64,000 bases of DNA, taken from assembly GCA_033439265.1 (NCBI GenBank), contig JAVTVX010000021.1, forward strand, positions 15,837,001-15,901,000, in the 5' to 3' direction. This DNA is from Dillenia suffruticosa. Lineage: Eukaryota; Streptophyta; Magnoliopsida; Dilleniales; Dilleniaceae. Numbering within the stretch: position 1 is the stretch's first letter; the number at the start of each line of letters is the position of its first letter. Below are positions 24,878-38,132 of this stretch, one piece after another. A model generated the notes under the pieces. The model made no database searches. It was not told the DNA's origin and saw only the letters and a list, made by a program, of their open reading frames with translations. A program made the position numbers and the translations under genes.

Positions 24878-26311
24878 TGACGAGTACACCTTTAGGCTTA
24901 TGGAGAATGTTAGAGCGCTCAATGATGTACATAGAGTTATAAAAATGGTTGAGACTTGGCCAATGGTATGGTACGTTGACATTGAAGCTTCTTCGTTGGA
25001 TTCATCAACTTGGTTTATATTATTGACCTATGCTTTTAAGTTGCGTGTTGGAATAATTTCAGCATTTTTGGTATCGTTGAAGTTTTATGATTGAGATATC
25101 CGAATAGTACTATTGAAAGTATTTAAAATCAGAAATTTCATTAATCAGAACTGTTGTAAGTATACTTAATATTTGTTAGAATTTTAGTATAACTTTTCAA
25201 TTCAAAATTATCTTACTTTAATATATTACTGATGTATAAGATTTTACGTATTCGATATCATCTTATTCATATAGCACGAGATGATTATAAAAGTATTTGC
25301 ATTTTTTTTTAAATTTTTCTTTCAAATTTGTTCTCATGGGAACCCTTAGTTTTAGTATTATTTAGTGTGTTGATTAGTTGTGCTTAGTTATTAAATTTGA
25401 TTTTATGTAAGGCCAACCGGATGGTTGACACCTTATCAGATGATGAATGTTTGCGGGTTGGTTCTTTAAAAACGCATAATGATCTTGAGCAACTGGTTGA
25501 CCAGATTTGGATCACAGACCAAAGGATGCCCTAACAAAATTCATAAGAACTAACCAAATGTATTTAAATTGATGTCCAACTTTCATAGGGCATGACAACA
25601 AGATTTTAAGCTAAACCATTTAACAATTAAATAATTTAATAAAATCAATTCTGACCAATATTTGATTTATTTTTTTATCTTTATAAATATATTACAAGTC
25701 AATGCCAGATATCTTTACATAAATATCAATAATAACAGAAATAATGATTAATAGATATTATGAGAATATCTATTTTTTTTAATTTTTTTAATTGTAAAAT
25801 TAGACTTGTTAAAGACAAGACCACCCTATCTATCTACTATAATCCTCCAAGGGACAAGTTATTTAACATTTGACTATCTACAACTGTGTCGTCGTTTCCT
25901 CGTATTGTATCGCAGGATGCTTTTCGTTAAATTTTCCCATTTTTGCCTAGGGATAGGGGTAACAAATTAGTTAACAATCAGACACAGACAACATTACCAA
26001 AAAAAGGAAAAAGAAATGAAAGCTGCGGTTTTTTCACCCGTATCACAATTCCACATAATTTCAAGACAAATTTTTATCAAACCGACTTTGAGATTTATAA
26101 ACATACAAACCCTCTTTAGTGTTGCGTTCCCGGACATGATAGGGTCAACGTTGGCCACAACAACGTAAACAAAATGATTTCCAAAGCCAGTCGAGGAAGC
26201 GTCGGAATCGGAACACAAACAGACTATCTCCCTGTCACCCCCTCACCGTTACATCCATCTCTTTCCTCTTCAAAACCCCACTTTCTCTCTTATCGGTAAT
26301 CTCTCTCTCAC
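24878..26311. other. Divergent promoter region between sulfurtransferase and CTL genes
   Basis: 1.4 kb head-to-head spacer. The middle is AT-rich with no gene recognised. The ~90 bp before 26312 are CT-rich ('cttatcggtaatctctctctc'), typical of a plant 5' leader. Confidence 0.55.
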
Positions 26312-29300
26312 ATGGCTAGTACTGAAGAATCATCAAAAGACCCAATTCTTCTCTATGACTCATCCTCTTCTGCAACTCAACCTCTTCTCTCTTCTAAGCC
26401 ATACCCAGATGTAGAACAACAAAGGCATGAAGATTCAGCCGAATCAGATCAAACCCAGTACCTTCAAATCTCTTACAATTACAATCCTAGACAATTCAGA
26501 GACCTGCCCTTTCTAATTCTCTTCATTCTCTTTATCCTATTTACTTATGGCTTTGGTATTTTTGCTGTTGTCAATAAAAACTCTGATTATTCCAATCTTT
26601 CATCCTATGTTTATGACTCCAATTCTAGCTCTTGCGTTGAAGACTCGTCCTCATTATCTTTATCTGAACAGGGTTTCTCAGAAACTGTGTTTTTGAATGC
26701 ATTCTTGTCATCAAGTTCGTCTTTTGTCAGAGATTTGATATGGGTTCTTGTAATTACAGTGATTTTAAGCGTACCCATTTGTTATAGTGTTCTTTTGTTA
26801 CTCAAGCATTACACCAAACAGGTTGTGTACGTTTCAATTCCTTTCCTTGTGCTCATTCCTATCTTCTTTAATGTGTACTGGTTTGTCGCTTGTACCGTGA
26901 ATTCATCTTGTAGTGATGCTTTTCCCTTAGCTTATAGAATTCTAGTACTTGTCTTTGTGTTTTTGGTCATTGGGATCATAGTGTGGATAATTGTGGCTAA
27001 CTGGCATAGAATTGAATTGACTGTAAGGGTAGTTGGGGTTGCTTCCCATGTATTATCACAGAATTTGGGTTTATTCGGGGTCCTTCCTGGACTGACATTG
27101 GGGTTAGTGGTTTATTTTGCACCAATCATTGTGTTTTTGGTGTTTGCAAGGTTTAATGGGGAGATTGTGGTTGAGGAATCAAGTGGTGAATATAGTTGTG
27201 GTTGGAAGCAAGACAGTTGGGTGCCTGCATATTTTGCGTTGGCAATTCTTACAATGTTGTGGTCTGTAACAGTCATGAATGAAATTCAGGTTTATGTGAT
27301 TAGTGGGACTGTTGCACAGTGGTACTTCTCAAAGGATGACTCAAGACCAAAGAAAAGCATTAGAAGTTCTTTGAGGTGATTCTCTTACCATTTCTTGTGT
27401 CTTATAATTATCTCTTTGTATGAGCTTTTGGTACAATCTAGAAACTTAAATTTTGCACAGAATTTTGCTTATTGTTTCTTAGCAGATTTTTGGGTAGTCA
27501 AATTCATTTCTTTTTAGTGCTGAATATTGTAGTAATCTTACAAGGTGTGTGTATGCAATACAAAATTTTCATGTGGACTATTTCAGCAGAGTGTGGCCTT
27601 GTGCAAGAATTTAGGTTTGTATGTCATGAAAAAAGCCAGTAGCATGGAGGATTGGCATGGACACTGTGATCTCAGTTTTTTTCAAATAGCAAGAAATGTG
27701 AAAGGAGACTGATCTTATCGAGGTAGATGAGAAGAGAAGCTTTATTAGATCCTAACAGATTGGTGACTCTTGCTGCTCGACAGGTATTGTGTCCTTAGCA
27801 TGAACAGGTCCAGGCTACCTGTTTGGGTTTTAATCATTTGATGTTTTTTAAATTACATGCACTTAGGAGGGTTTAAGATAACCGGAGTTCATATTCAACT
27901 TGTGAATATATATAGAGTAGATGCACTTAGCAAGGATAATGATTGTAGTGGTAAGGTGATCTATATTCTTATGTGAGTGATTTGCAACAACAAGCTAGGG
28001 CCATTTTATTTGTAATTTGTAATTAGCATTTTCTAGAAGTGGTGGGATGGTTTTGTTTTGTAAGTCTGCATTTTTCAGTGAAATATTAGTTGTGCAAGTG
28101 AGAACCTAGATTCTAGAGTTGACAGGGGCTTAGGTCAATTCATAATTTGTGTGCGCATAATTGCCTAGGATCAGATCTGCATATCAATATGGTCTATATA
28201 ATAAATAAATGGTCTCAAACTTTTGGCCTTCAAAGCCTTCCAGCGACAAGTGTCACTCAAATGAGACCTCTTATAAGATGAGGAACACTGATATGGAAGT
28301 AGGCCTTTATGGACGAAACAGGGAACATCTTATTAGTCAGGAATAAGGATAAGGTGCCGTTTTTCACTTCCTTATGTGGAGATCAGTGTTGCTCATCTAC
28401 TTCAGTGCTAGCATTTGATGCTAGAAACTGCTTTGGACGATTTCTTCATTCTGAAATGATTGGAGTGCCAATATTTCCTCCACAAAATCTTGTGTCACTG
28501 ATGCTAGTCTCACTGATGCACCTCATATGGCTTCAACATATATATATCTATTTGGGGGGGGGGGGACATAGCTTCAATGTTTTATTCTTGACTGGAACTT
28601 CCCAGTAAGGGCTATTATGGCTCTTCATCATCACCTGGTTCCTCTTTCCATTTCCCTGCAATTGTTGAAATTTCAGACAACTGTGTTATGAAAGTGTGTG
28701 CTGGTCTACTTATGGGCAAGTGTTTCTGAAGGGTCAACCTTTTGCAATTTAGGCTTCCAGAATGGTCCTACATGTATCTTTACTTTTAAAACATTAAGAT
28801 ATTCACTCTAACTGATTTTGTTCATGAATAACAAATCCAAGAGTTGAACCACAAAAGTTACAGAAGCTGCTTCTATTTTCTCCAAGGGTCCAATTATTTG
28901 TCTGGCTATGCAGGAAAGGTGTCTCAGACTTCCTGTTTGTGTCCTAAAGGTTAAACGCAAGAAATTTTCTTGAAAATAGGATTGGAGGCCTTCATAACTT
29001 TGAGAATGGTGATCATGATATTTTGTTTTGTAAATTGCGTTCCAAAGTATGTGGGCATAGGATATATGAGGCATAATTGCATTTATTTTTGTTAAGAAAT
29101 ATTTCAAGTGCATAAGCTCAATTAATGTAGAATAACAATAGGAGAATAGAGTGAGCATCATGAGAACAAGAGAGAGATAAACCAGAGAAGGGAGAGAGAG
29201 AAAGATGGCTCTCATACCAATTAATGAAGAATGACAATAGGATAATAGACAAAGAAGTAGGGGAAAAAGAGAGAGATGAAACTAGAAAAGGGAGAGAGAG

Positions 29301-30431
29301 AATGATGCGCAGAGGGACAATCAAAGTCCGCCACTAAGAGGCAAGGCTCAATTCAATTCATTAATCAATGGTTGTTGCAAAGAATATACCCTAAGGTCTA
29401 AATATATAGGCAAGACCTCTAAAACAAATATGAAAATAGTATCAAAAGAATGATCTCACAACAATTAGTAACAAACCAAATAATAGAAACTATTCTAAAA
29501 CCTTAGATATTAAATAACTAATAATGTAGTCCGGATCAACAATCAAGTGCCCAAATGCTAGCAGGACATGGTTCAAATGTGTATCTTATTACAATTACAG
29601 CCAATGAAACCATAAGGGATACCTTTGTTGGAACCAGAGAAATTTGAATTGGCATGTTCATGCAGTGCATGTTTGTCACAACCAGGCAGTGCAATATTGA
29701 GTTTGTGAGACTAACCAATGATTGGGAGTGAGAGACTTTCTTTTTACTTTTTACTATTCTTGAAGGTGAGTCTCCCATGGGAAGCAAGTTTTGTTGATGA
29801 GGTGGTCTTCTCAAAGATTCCTCATGAAAGATGGGGTACTTGAAGTGAAAGGTCTCTATAAGGCAATCCAAGATGAGGGTAACACTAATAGAGTTTCCTT
29901 GTTTGCAGGGAAAACTTTGCAGATGAATTTGATTCCCCCAAAATGATGGCTTTCGTTGGCATGGGAGGGTAGAAAATTGACTAGGAACTATCAGATGTTC
30001 TCTGTGCAAAAGGGAGATGAAATGGTGTACCATCTATTGCTTCGTTGTTCTTGGACAAGAGTCTTATAATCTGTTGTGTTTGCTATGCTTCACATACATG
30101 GATGGCCTCCGAAGATGTATATAGGGAACTGTGGGCATGGAGTGGGTTAAATTGTTGTACCGCTGAAAGGGAAGTTCGCCATCGCTCAATCTATTTTTGG
30201 GACAATGGAAAGGAAGAGAATTTTGAGTCTTTTAGGGGGACCAAGGAGCCCCTTTACAGTTTTGTGGATTTGGACTTGTCTTTATATTTTGCTTTATATT
30301 TTGTTTCATTTGTAGGGCTATACTGTCAGATGCAAACGTGTCTTTTTTGTAGATTTGCTGTTTAGGTTGTCTGGATGCACCTTCTTTGTGCTTCTTGCAT
30401 GTTTCTCTTGCTTATCAATATCTGTCTGTGT

Positions 30432-30472
<41 letters not shown>

Positions 30473-33377
30473 AGTTCATATTTCTCAGCTGACCAGGAGA
30501 ATCACTCTCCTAAGTTACATGTTATGGCAGTATTGTATTTGGGTTGCCCTCTGGGGAATGATGCTTGTTTTTTTACGAGTCAACAAGAAAATTGATGGAT
30601 TGGGATCTCTAATTGAGAACTTTTTGGAATTGAACCATTTTGTGATAGGATGAAGGGAACTAAAAGCAGGATCAGGTTCATAATCTTACTTAGTATTGTA
30701 AAAAACTGGGTTTGAGAAATTTGATGTCTGGGTTGAGGGTTCCTATCTCAAAGATGACCTTTTTAATATAAAATTGGTAGAATGTTGAATTTGGATCTAA
30801 TCAGGAATGGATGAATGCTGCTCTATCGTCTGTTACAGTGGGGGTTACACCTCTCCAACTACTAGGTTTGGGTCTCCCTCATATTCATGGAGCTGGCTGC
30901 TACAAACTATCATTTCTATTTCTAGCTCCCTCTTGTTGATAGCTTCACTTTAACATGTAAACTTCTTCATATTAAACAATATTGCAGCCCACCTGCAGAA
31001 AAGGAAGCAATGCCCAAAGATGAAGCCAATCTACTTGTTGATGGACCATTTTAAGTTGTTTATAGAAGTTAAGAAAACCTCAGATTCAATGAAGTTTGCA
31101 GTTCTAGTAGGCATAACAGAAGGTCTAGTTCGTTAATTTAGATGGAAATACAATGATTTTCATGTGATCACCCTATTGCTTCATTGTTCTTGGGCAAGTG
31201 TCTTATCATCTATCATGTTTTCTATGCTTCGTATGCATTGGACGGCCTAGGAAGATTGTATATTGGGAATTGTGGGCATGGAGTGGTATAAATGTTGTGC
31301 TGCTAATAGGAAGATCATCATCCCATATGTATTTTTGGGACAATGGGAAGAGAAAGAAACATGCATGTGTGCTGCATGTATATGTGCATGTGTGTGTATA
31401 TATGTGGTGCATATTTCTTAGCAGACTAGAAGAATCACTCTCAAAAGATGCATAATGGCAGTATTGCCTTCGGATTGCTTTTTGGGAGCAGATGCTTGGG
31501 ATTGTATGAGTCAACAAGAAAATTGATGGATTGGGATCTCTAATTGAGAGCTTTTGGGAGTTGAATTATTTTGTGATAGGATACAGGGAACTAAAAGCTG
31601 GATTAAATTCATAATCTTATGGAGAATTGTTAACTGTTGAATTTGAGAAATCCAAGTTGAGGGTTCCAATCTCACATGTACAGAAATTCCAATTTATTGA
31701 TTTAGATGCAAATACCATGATTTTTATGCCATCATCCTACTAGTTGTCTATATATTCTTGGAGTTTAACCTTTGTTGAGCGTCTTGAACCCTTGCAGAAA
31801 TGCTTTTGGACCATCCTCTGGAACCATATGCTTATCAGGATTGCTTATATGTGCTGTTCGTGTGGTTCGTGCTGCTGTTGACAGTGCAAGACAAGAAGAA
31901 GCCTCGGGGATAGTGAACCTCATACTTCGATGCTGTGTTAATACCTTTGTGGCAGCAATTGATTTTCTTAACAAATTCACAATAAATTTCGCAGCGATTA
32001 CTGGTGAAGCTTACTGCACCTCTGCACGGATGACCTATGAGCTTCTGAAGCGTAATCTTCTCTCAGCTGTTGTGGTTGAGACTGTCTCCACTCGTTTACT
32101 TGTAGGGATTATTTTCGTCCTCTCTGCAATATATGCTACCGTGGTAAATGCCTGCTTTATAAACTCCTTGTTTCTTTGCTTTCATGAAGCTGCTACTTTA
32201 TTGACTGATTAAGTGGAACCATCTCATAATTGTCTATGAAGGCATAACCTGCTTGGAATTATTTTTTAAATATGTTAAATAACATTATATTGAGGACACT
32301 CACTTGATTACACTGTTAAATACCAATTAACTTTCACACGGTATACTGGATGGTTACCTCGCAAGTGAAGTGCTCTTTCTAGCCCCATGTGTCTCCAAAT
32401 TGGATATTTAGAGCGGTTCTTGTTAGAACCAGGTATTGCGGGGTTGAATTTTGACGACAATCCTGAGATTTTATCTCTTTGCTAGAACTTATTGGTGCTC
32501 AAAATCAATGATACTGTTGTATGTGATCCTAGACCTCAACCATTATCAGTGCATTGATGCAGCAAAAGGGATGGGATGGGGGGCATATTGGAGTGACAAT
32601 GTCCTTCGACATGATATTCCTAGAACATTTGACACACACACACGCACACATGATAAATAAATGCACTAGACACTGATCAGAAGATACCACGCTTTGAGTC
32701 AGCACATATTGGTATTTTGATTAATCGATTAACGAAGTTATGGAATTTTTTCAAAAATAGGTAAAATAAAAGCCATATTTTGTGTAAAATGAAAATAAAT
32801 AAGTTGCGTAACCAAATAAATAAATAAATAAATAAGTTGATATTAAGATATGTGAAAATTGCATGCCACATTATGTCTTGTTTTACATGTGATTTCTTCC
32901 CCCTTTTTTTCTTTTCCTCTTTTTTTTTGGGGGGGGGGGTATTTAGACAAAGATTAGTGCTACTTAAATTGATGTGTCTGTTAATGTTTATATCCATGTC
33001 ATGCAATGTCCTATGTTTTCTTTGTCCAAGCTTCATGGCTGTCATCTTTCTATCAAATCAAATCAATGTTAATACGCTGAAACCATCAGTATAACATTTC
33101 TGCAATTTCGAAATTTCAGGTCTGGGGTATCTTGAAGGCTGTTGACGATCTTGGGGTGTTCTCATACTATGTGGCACTTTTGGCTTGGGCACTGCTGATT
33201 GTGGTGCTAGGTTTCTTCGTCCATGTGCTGGACAACGCTATTGACACCGTGTATGTATGCTATGCAATAGATAGGGATAGGGGGGAGGTTTGTAAACAAG
33301 ATGTTCATGAGGTGTACGTTCACCTCCCCATCAGTAGGAACAGTAGATCGCTTCCTTCCAGAACTCCCCTTGTATAA
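26312..33377 (+). CDS. Choline transporter-like (CTL/SLC44-type) membrane protein, 3 exons
   Basis: Exons 26312-27375, 31798-32143 and 33120-33377 join in phase to 555 aa. The N-terminus is hydrophilic (residues 1-65, with DPILLYDSSSSA). It is followed by a first membrane helix (FLILFILFILFTYGFGIFAV), a loop with Asn-x-Ser/Thr sites, and about nine further hydrophobic segments. The C-terminal half has CTL-family signatures: SGTVAQWYFS, FGPSSGTICL, TGEAYCTSAR and FVHVLDNAIDTVYVCYAIDR. It resembles Arabidopsis At4g38640 as I recall it. Plant CTL proteins act in membrane trafficking and choline handling; the role here is inferred. Intron 1 (27376-31797) is 4.4 kb and full of mobile-element relics. 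Intron 2 is 976 bp. It shares a divergent upstream region with the sulfurtransferase gene. Confidence 0.95.
29126..29538 (-). mobile_element. Copia-like LTR fossil in CTL intron 1
   Basis: On the minus strand an LTR-like block (29538-29225, about 314 bp, starting TGATCC and ending TTCA) is followed by 'TTAAT' and a primer-binding-site-like 'TGGTATGAGAGCC' (29219-29207), close to the initiator-Met PBS used by Copia elements. Next comes a second stretch (29203-29126) resembling the LTR's own 3' part. The element is clearly broken, with little beyond LTR sequence left. No target-site duplication was recognised. It lies antisense to the host transcript. Confidence 0.45.
29750..30400 (+). mobile_element. 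LINE ORF2 3'-end relic in CTL intron 1
   Basis: Plus-strand translation gives pieces typical of the end of plant L1-type ORF2: DGVLEVKGLYKAI, RCSLCK, then HLLLRCSWTRVLWSVVFAML and IFGTMERKRI (the Cys/His 'zf-RVT' region). The pieces lie in different frames with stops between them, so it is an old, decayed fragment. The RNase H part is not recognisable. Confidence 0.65.
30025..31690 (+). repeat. Diverged direct duplication inside CTL intron 1
   Basis: About 30025-30770 and 31155-31690 are homologous over their length: 'ttgcttcgttgttcttgg' / 'ttgcttcattgttcttgg'; 'tgtgggcatggagtgg' in both; 'tcaacaagaaaattgatgga' in both; 'gttgagggttcc' in both. The second copy lacks about 240 bp in the middle, including most of the GT repeat. 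Spacing is about 1.1 kb. Both copies carry the end of the LINE relic. Confidence 0.88.
30435..30468. repeat. (GT)n microsatellite
   Basis: A pure GT run of about 34 bp inside copy 1 of the intron duplication. Copy 2 keeps only a broken TG-rich remnant near 31375-31410. Confidence 0.95.
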
Positions 33378-34876
33378 ATGTTCTTGATTTGATCTTGTGT
33401 TGCTTTTCATTTACTTTGTGGTTGGTGTTTTTCACCGACACCAGGGCAAATTGTCCATATATTGTGCAATATTGTGGTTTTGTACAATAAGAAAGATGGG
33501 TTTTTTTTTTTTTTTTTAATTTCTTCCCCGCAGTAGAAACTCTTTCTGCGGGGACTGTGCTCTCTCTCTCTCTCCCCCCCCCCCCGGCCCTCTCCCCAAT
33601 CTGTATACCTATTCCACATCTTTTTATCAAGGCTCTATTCATGTACATGACAGGTAAAACATTCCTTGTTGTCAGAAGAAAATTGCAGGTCTGTATTTCC
33701 CCTGATGTTCGTAGGAACTTTGTAGTCCAAGAGGTAAAGCAAATTATCTTGTTTTAGTGTTCGAAATGAGCATTTGGACCCAGCTGTTCGTCTTGTTCTT
33801 GTCAATATGTCAATAAAAACAAACAATTCCATTCTGGACATAAATCATGGACCAACATTTGCATCAATCTTTAGGAAAAGAGTATCCTGCACCACCAAAT
33901 GCATTACCTCCTAACAAGAGTCCGAGCACTAGAGGCGGCTTTCGTAGGCTGTCGAATCAGGAGGAAACTCCATTGATGTCCACACCCTGGACACACCAGA
34001 AATGTGAGGACTGTAGTATGAGATTCTAAGAACAAACCAGTTGTGGACATTGGATGTGGGTCTATTTGGTCTGGTTTCAGATTTTGTACGGCGGAGATCA
34101 GGAGAGCCGCCCACATTAGGGAGTATGTTCATCCTCTATGCCTGTCTCCTTGTTTTTTAGTCTTTCTGCTTGATTTGTAGTGTTTGTAAATTCCCCTTCT
34201 TATTTAGTCTCTTTCTGTCTCTCACTCATTAAGAATAATAAACACCCCTTTTTTGTCGGCTTAAATTTTTGAAACAACTAGGCAGTGATCTCCGAATTCA
34301 AAAACTTCTAGGGGCATTTTAGGGTTTTTAATAATAGTTGATCAAATGCCGCTAATTTTATACACATTAATTTTTTCTTAAAATTTTAGGGACAGTTGCA
34401 CTGTACGTCTCCTCTCGCTCTACATTTCGATTAAATTTATATATACCGGCTTACTGACAAGAGAAGGATATAACTCGAAACATATCTTATTCCACCAACT
34501 TGTTGATTTCACATCTCTCACTCATGTCCGATCTCAACTCCTTGTGTATCGTGGCAACTTTTTGTGTTGTGGATGAATGTAAGGGATTTGTAGCCTTCAT
34601 CCGCTACACCTTCTTTACACAATGTTTTGGAAGAACTCAAGCTTTGGGACTTGAAACCTTGGAATTTCCCCATACCCTAAAATCATTGGACATGCACAAA
34701 ACTAAGTAAAAGTTAAAGGGAGTTGGCCATCAACCATGACCCATTTGCCTAGTTGATGGGTTTTTAATGCAGATGCATTGTTTTCAATTTCACCAAGAAG
34801 GGTCTTCTAGTTTTTGTTACCTTGGGTCAAGTTTGACAAGACTGTAATATGATGAACAACATGAGAGGATGAATTG

Positions 34877-34879
<3 letters not shown>

Positions 34880-34911
<32 letters not shown>
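34880..34911. repeat. (CT)n microsatellite
   Basis: A pure CT run of about 31 bp. Confidence 0.95.
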
Positions 34912-34913
<2 letters not shown>

Positions 34914-35781
34914 CTTTGCTTTTACGCAAAGGCTTTTTGAGAAACTCAAAGATGGATTTAGATGGGGTTGTGCTATCCAATATTATTTGGGGACCACGTC
35001 GTACCTTAAAATTATGTATATGGTATTTGCATAACTTTATTATAATAATTTACTCATTTTAAATATATTCTTTTAGTGTAAAATTTATTTTTAAATATAA
35101 TTTAATTTAAGTACACATAGAATACTGAATTACAGAGAATTTTATGATTTTTAATATTTTTTATAGCAGATATAAACAATCATGATTAATGATAATGTTG
35201 CTCACTCTCTTACCCTTTTACGAAGATGGAAAAAACAGGTTGAGATAGAATAGGAAGGAACCCTAGAATTCAAGTGAAAAAGGGGAAGAAAACGTGTGAA
35301 ACAAAGAATCCTAAAAAGTTTTTGTGGGCCATTAATACCCTATTTATGCTTTCCCATAATTTAAGTGATAAGATTTTTACATCAATGAAATGATTATGGA
35401 GTCGGACGTAAATCAAATGTTTGATACAATGCACGAATGTACACCAATTTAATAATAGTCTAAATAAAAAAAAAAAAAAAAAACTTTTTTAAAGATTTAC
35501 GCTGTGAGCACCATCATTCGATGCGTTAAATAAATTTCATGTTAACAATTTGATATAAGCTTTTTTGAAAAAAAAATATTATATGGATTAAATAAATTAA
35601 ATCGTAACAATTCATGTTAATAATCGATACTTAGTTTGTCCGATAACTAAATATCTGTGTTCTTTAAATGTAATTTTAAATTTAAGTTTTATATATAGAG
35701 AAAATAGGTTCGGGAAAAGTTTTGTATCTCAAGAATCCAATTTGACTCTAATCGGATTTAGTTGAACCCAATGTTCATATT

Positions 35782-35785
<4 letters not shown>

Positions 35786-35822
<37 letters not shown>
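35786..35822. repeat. (AT)n microsatellite
   Basis: A pure TA run of about 36 bp, directly downstream of a dispersed-repeat copy. Confidence 0.95.
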
Positions 35823-35827
<5 letters not shown>

Positions 35828-36934
35828 GAGAGATTTTGAATTTATAATAAAAGGAAAAAATTAAAACATGTGAAGATGGATAAATATGTACAACTCAACC
35901 TATGTCTTTTCTGACACAATTGGTATTTTTGATATAATTTTGTTTTAGATATAATAAAATAAAAATAAAAATAAAAATATTTAAAAAAAATGTACCTTAT
36001 TTTTGTTCTATGTCAACTTAAATTTAATCTTTTTTGTAATGATAAGATTAAAATTTTTTTATTCCATTATTTTCGGTTGTCTCTAAATTTTTTTTTATTT
36101 ATTATGTATGTATGCATTATTATTATTAAATTTTTATAAATAGTTAATTTAATTTTCTATATTAGTTTCGGATGACCGATTTCAAAATTTAAAACTAAGT
36201 TTGAATTTTTCGATATATCTATATGGTTCACTAATTCAAGTATTTTTGTGGCAAATTCATACTCGTCAAAAAGGTGCATTTCACATCGCATTGTGGCCAA
36301 GTTTTGACCTTTAAGTTGTAACCTAACCGAGTCCTTGACCACAATAGCATTTCAAAATGAGCTCCTTCACACATTCATAGAAAGTGGGACCAACATAAAT
36401 ATGGAAAAACTTATTAATATAATAATGTCCATTCATATTAATTTCAATTTTAATTTCTAGAAAGTTAGTTCTATACCCACTAAAATGCAATTTTTTCTTC
36501 AAATCTTTAACCGGCACTTGCTACGAAATGATCTACTTATCGATATTAAATCGAAAATATAACATTACATATATTGAATACCCTATAATCCGAACAAATA
36601 AAATGAACTACCGGTATATCTCGTAATACAGTTATTTATTTTTAAAATTTTGTGTCTGTATTAAAATATAGATTTATTTCACGATAAATGCGTGACAATG
36701 GAAATAATGTTCAAAAATGCTAATGCTCATCGACAATAGAAATAGAAATAATCTAAACAGGGGGCTACATAAAACGGTATACTCCGTTCTCCATTATAGG
36801 AAACTCAAAGACTTCCATTTTAGTAGGGGCAAAAATGTCATTAAATGTCGCACATATTATAATGCAACATAGATCCAGCGTAGGTAAAGTTGTAAATATG
36901 TTGAAAATTAATGGCATTTAAATGACCATAACTT

Positions 36935-36942
36935 TATATAAG
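36935..36942 (+). promoter_or_regulatory. TATA box of the ADF gene
   Basis: 'TATATAAG' within 'actttatataagacc', 72 bp before the ADF ATG. A start about 30 bp downstream leaves a leader of roughly 45 nt. Confidence 0.65.
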
Positions 36943-37013
36943 ACCTTTTCACAACACCTCACTTTAATTCAGAAGAGACCAACTTGAAGCAACCACAAAG
37001 AACATCAGCAGCA

Positions 37014-38132
37014 ATGGCTATGGCATTCAAGATGGTATGTTTCAGAAATTCTCTCAGGTCACAGGCTTTTTAATAATTCTAAGACATGGGTTTTTCTGGG
37101 TATTACAAGTTTTTTATGAATTCTTATCATTAAGATTTTCGGATCTTATGTTTTTTTTTTTTAAAAAAAAAAAAAGGCGACCACAGGCATTTGTGTGACA
37201 GATGAATGCAAGAATTCATTCATGGAGATGAAGTGGAAGAAAGTGCATCGATACATAGTGTTCAAGATCGACGAGAAATCAAGGTTGGTGACCGTCGATA
37301 AAGTCGGTGGACCCGGGGAGAGCTATGATGATCTGGCAGCTTCTCTGCCGTCCGATGATTGCCGATATGCCGTCTTTGATTTTGACTTTGTCACCGTCGA
37401 TAATTGCCGGAAAAGCAAGATCTTCTTCATTGCATGGTATGGTCCGTCAGTCATTTATCTTTCGGTCTTGTTTCCAATCTTGATCAATTTACTATTTTAG
37501 CCATGGGGTTGTGGTGAAAGGGGTGTGAAATGTGGTGATTGAGAGGGTGGGATATTAATTTCATCTAGGGTTAAATTGGTAATTTGGCCATGATTGGTAC
37601 AAATGCAGCCAAAATCTGCAAATTGCCATACACATTTTTCATATGCTTTGGTTTTAGTTGTTTTAGTTTAAAGTCCACAAATTCTTGTTCATCATTTTGT
37701 CTTTTTAAACCCGGTACTGGTAATTAGAATAGAGATACTATCAAATTAATTTTTGTAAAAAAAAAAAAATTGAGTTAAATAATTCATAAAATCGCGTGAT
37801 CTAATTTGCAGAATCAAATTACACAAATTACAAACCCGGATTGGCAACTGGGTCTTGTGTAGATTGGTTGCTAGTGAAGGAATACTTCATTCATTTATCA
37901 CAGAAATAATTTAGAGTATGATCATGAAATGAAATGCATGATAACTAAAGCTTTCTTGTGATGTAACCTTTTACATTTCAGGTCACCGACAGCATCAAGA
38001 ATTAGGGCAAAATTTCTATATGCAACATCAAAGGATGGACTGAGAAGAGTGCTTGATGGCATTAGCTATGAACTCCAGGCTACAGACCCAACAGAGATGG
38101 GGATGGATGTGATCCAGGATCGCGCAAAATAA
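37014..38132 (+). CDS. ADF5: Actin-depolymerizing factor, ADF5/ADF9 type, 3 exons
   Basis: Exons 37014-37034, 37177-37436 and 37982-38132 join in phase to 143 aa, the usual length. The ADF-H domain covers nearly the whole protein: [65 protein letters not shown], then [18 protein letters not shown]-like helix residues and [11 protein letters not shown]. The MAMAFKM start and the 7-codon first exon fit subclass III (Arabidopsis ADF5/ADF9) as I recall it. Members of that subclass are reported to bundle or stabilise actin rather than sever it, so classic severing activity should not be assumed. The ADF5 symbol is by similarity and could equally be ADF9. Confidence 0.96.

Larger units (their letters stand above)
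33378..37013. other. Intergenic spacer between CTL and ADF genes
   Basis: The start is CTL 3' UTR. Around 33640-34250 short coding-looking pieces occur, such as an ORF of 60 codons at 33847-34029, followed by 'aataataaa' near 34231; I do not recognise them. The remainder to about 36900 is AT-rich, with a CT and an AT microsatellite and a dispersed GACTC-type repeat at about 35715-35790. Confidence 0.55.

Noticed and set aside
26312-33377. Treating the first and second parts of the CTL protein as two separate genes
   Set aside because: The donor at 27376 and acceptor at 31797 join in phase within a conserved CTL segment (SLRNAFGPSSGT), so one gene with a long intron is better.
33847-34029. 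60-codon ORF after the CTL gene, Pro/Ser-rich
   Set aside because: It is followed by a plausible poly(A) region but matches no family I know and has no upstream promoter features; mentioned only under the spacer.
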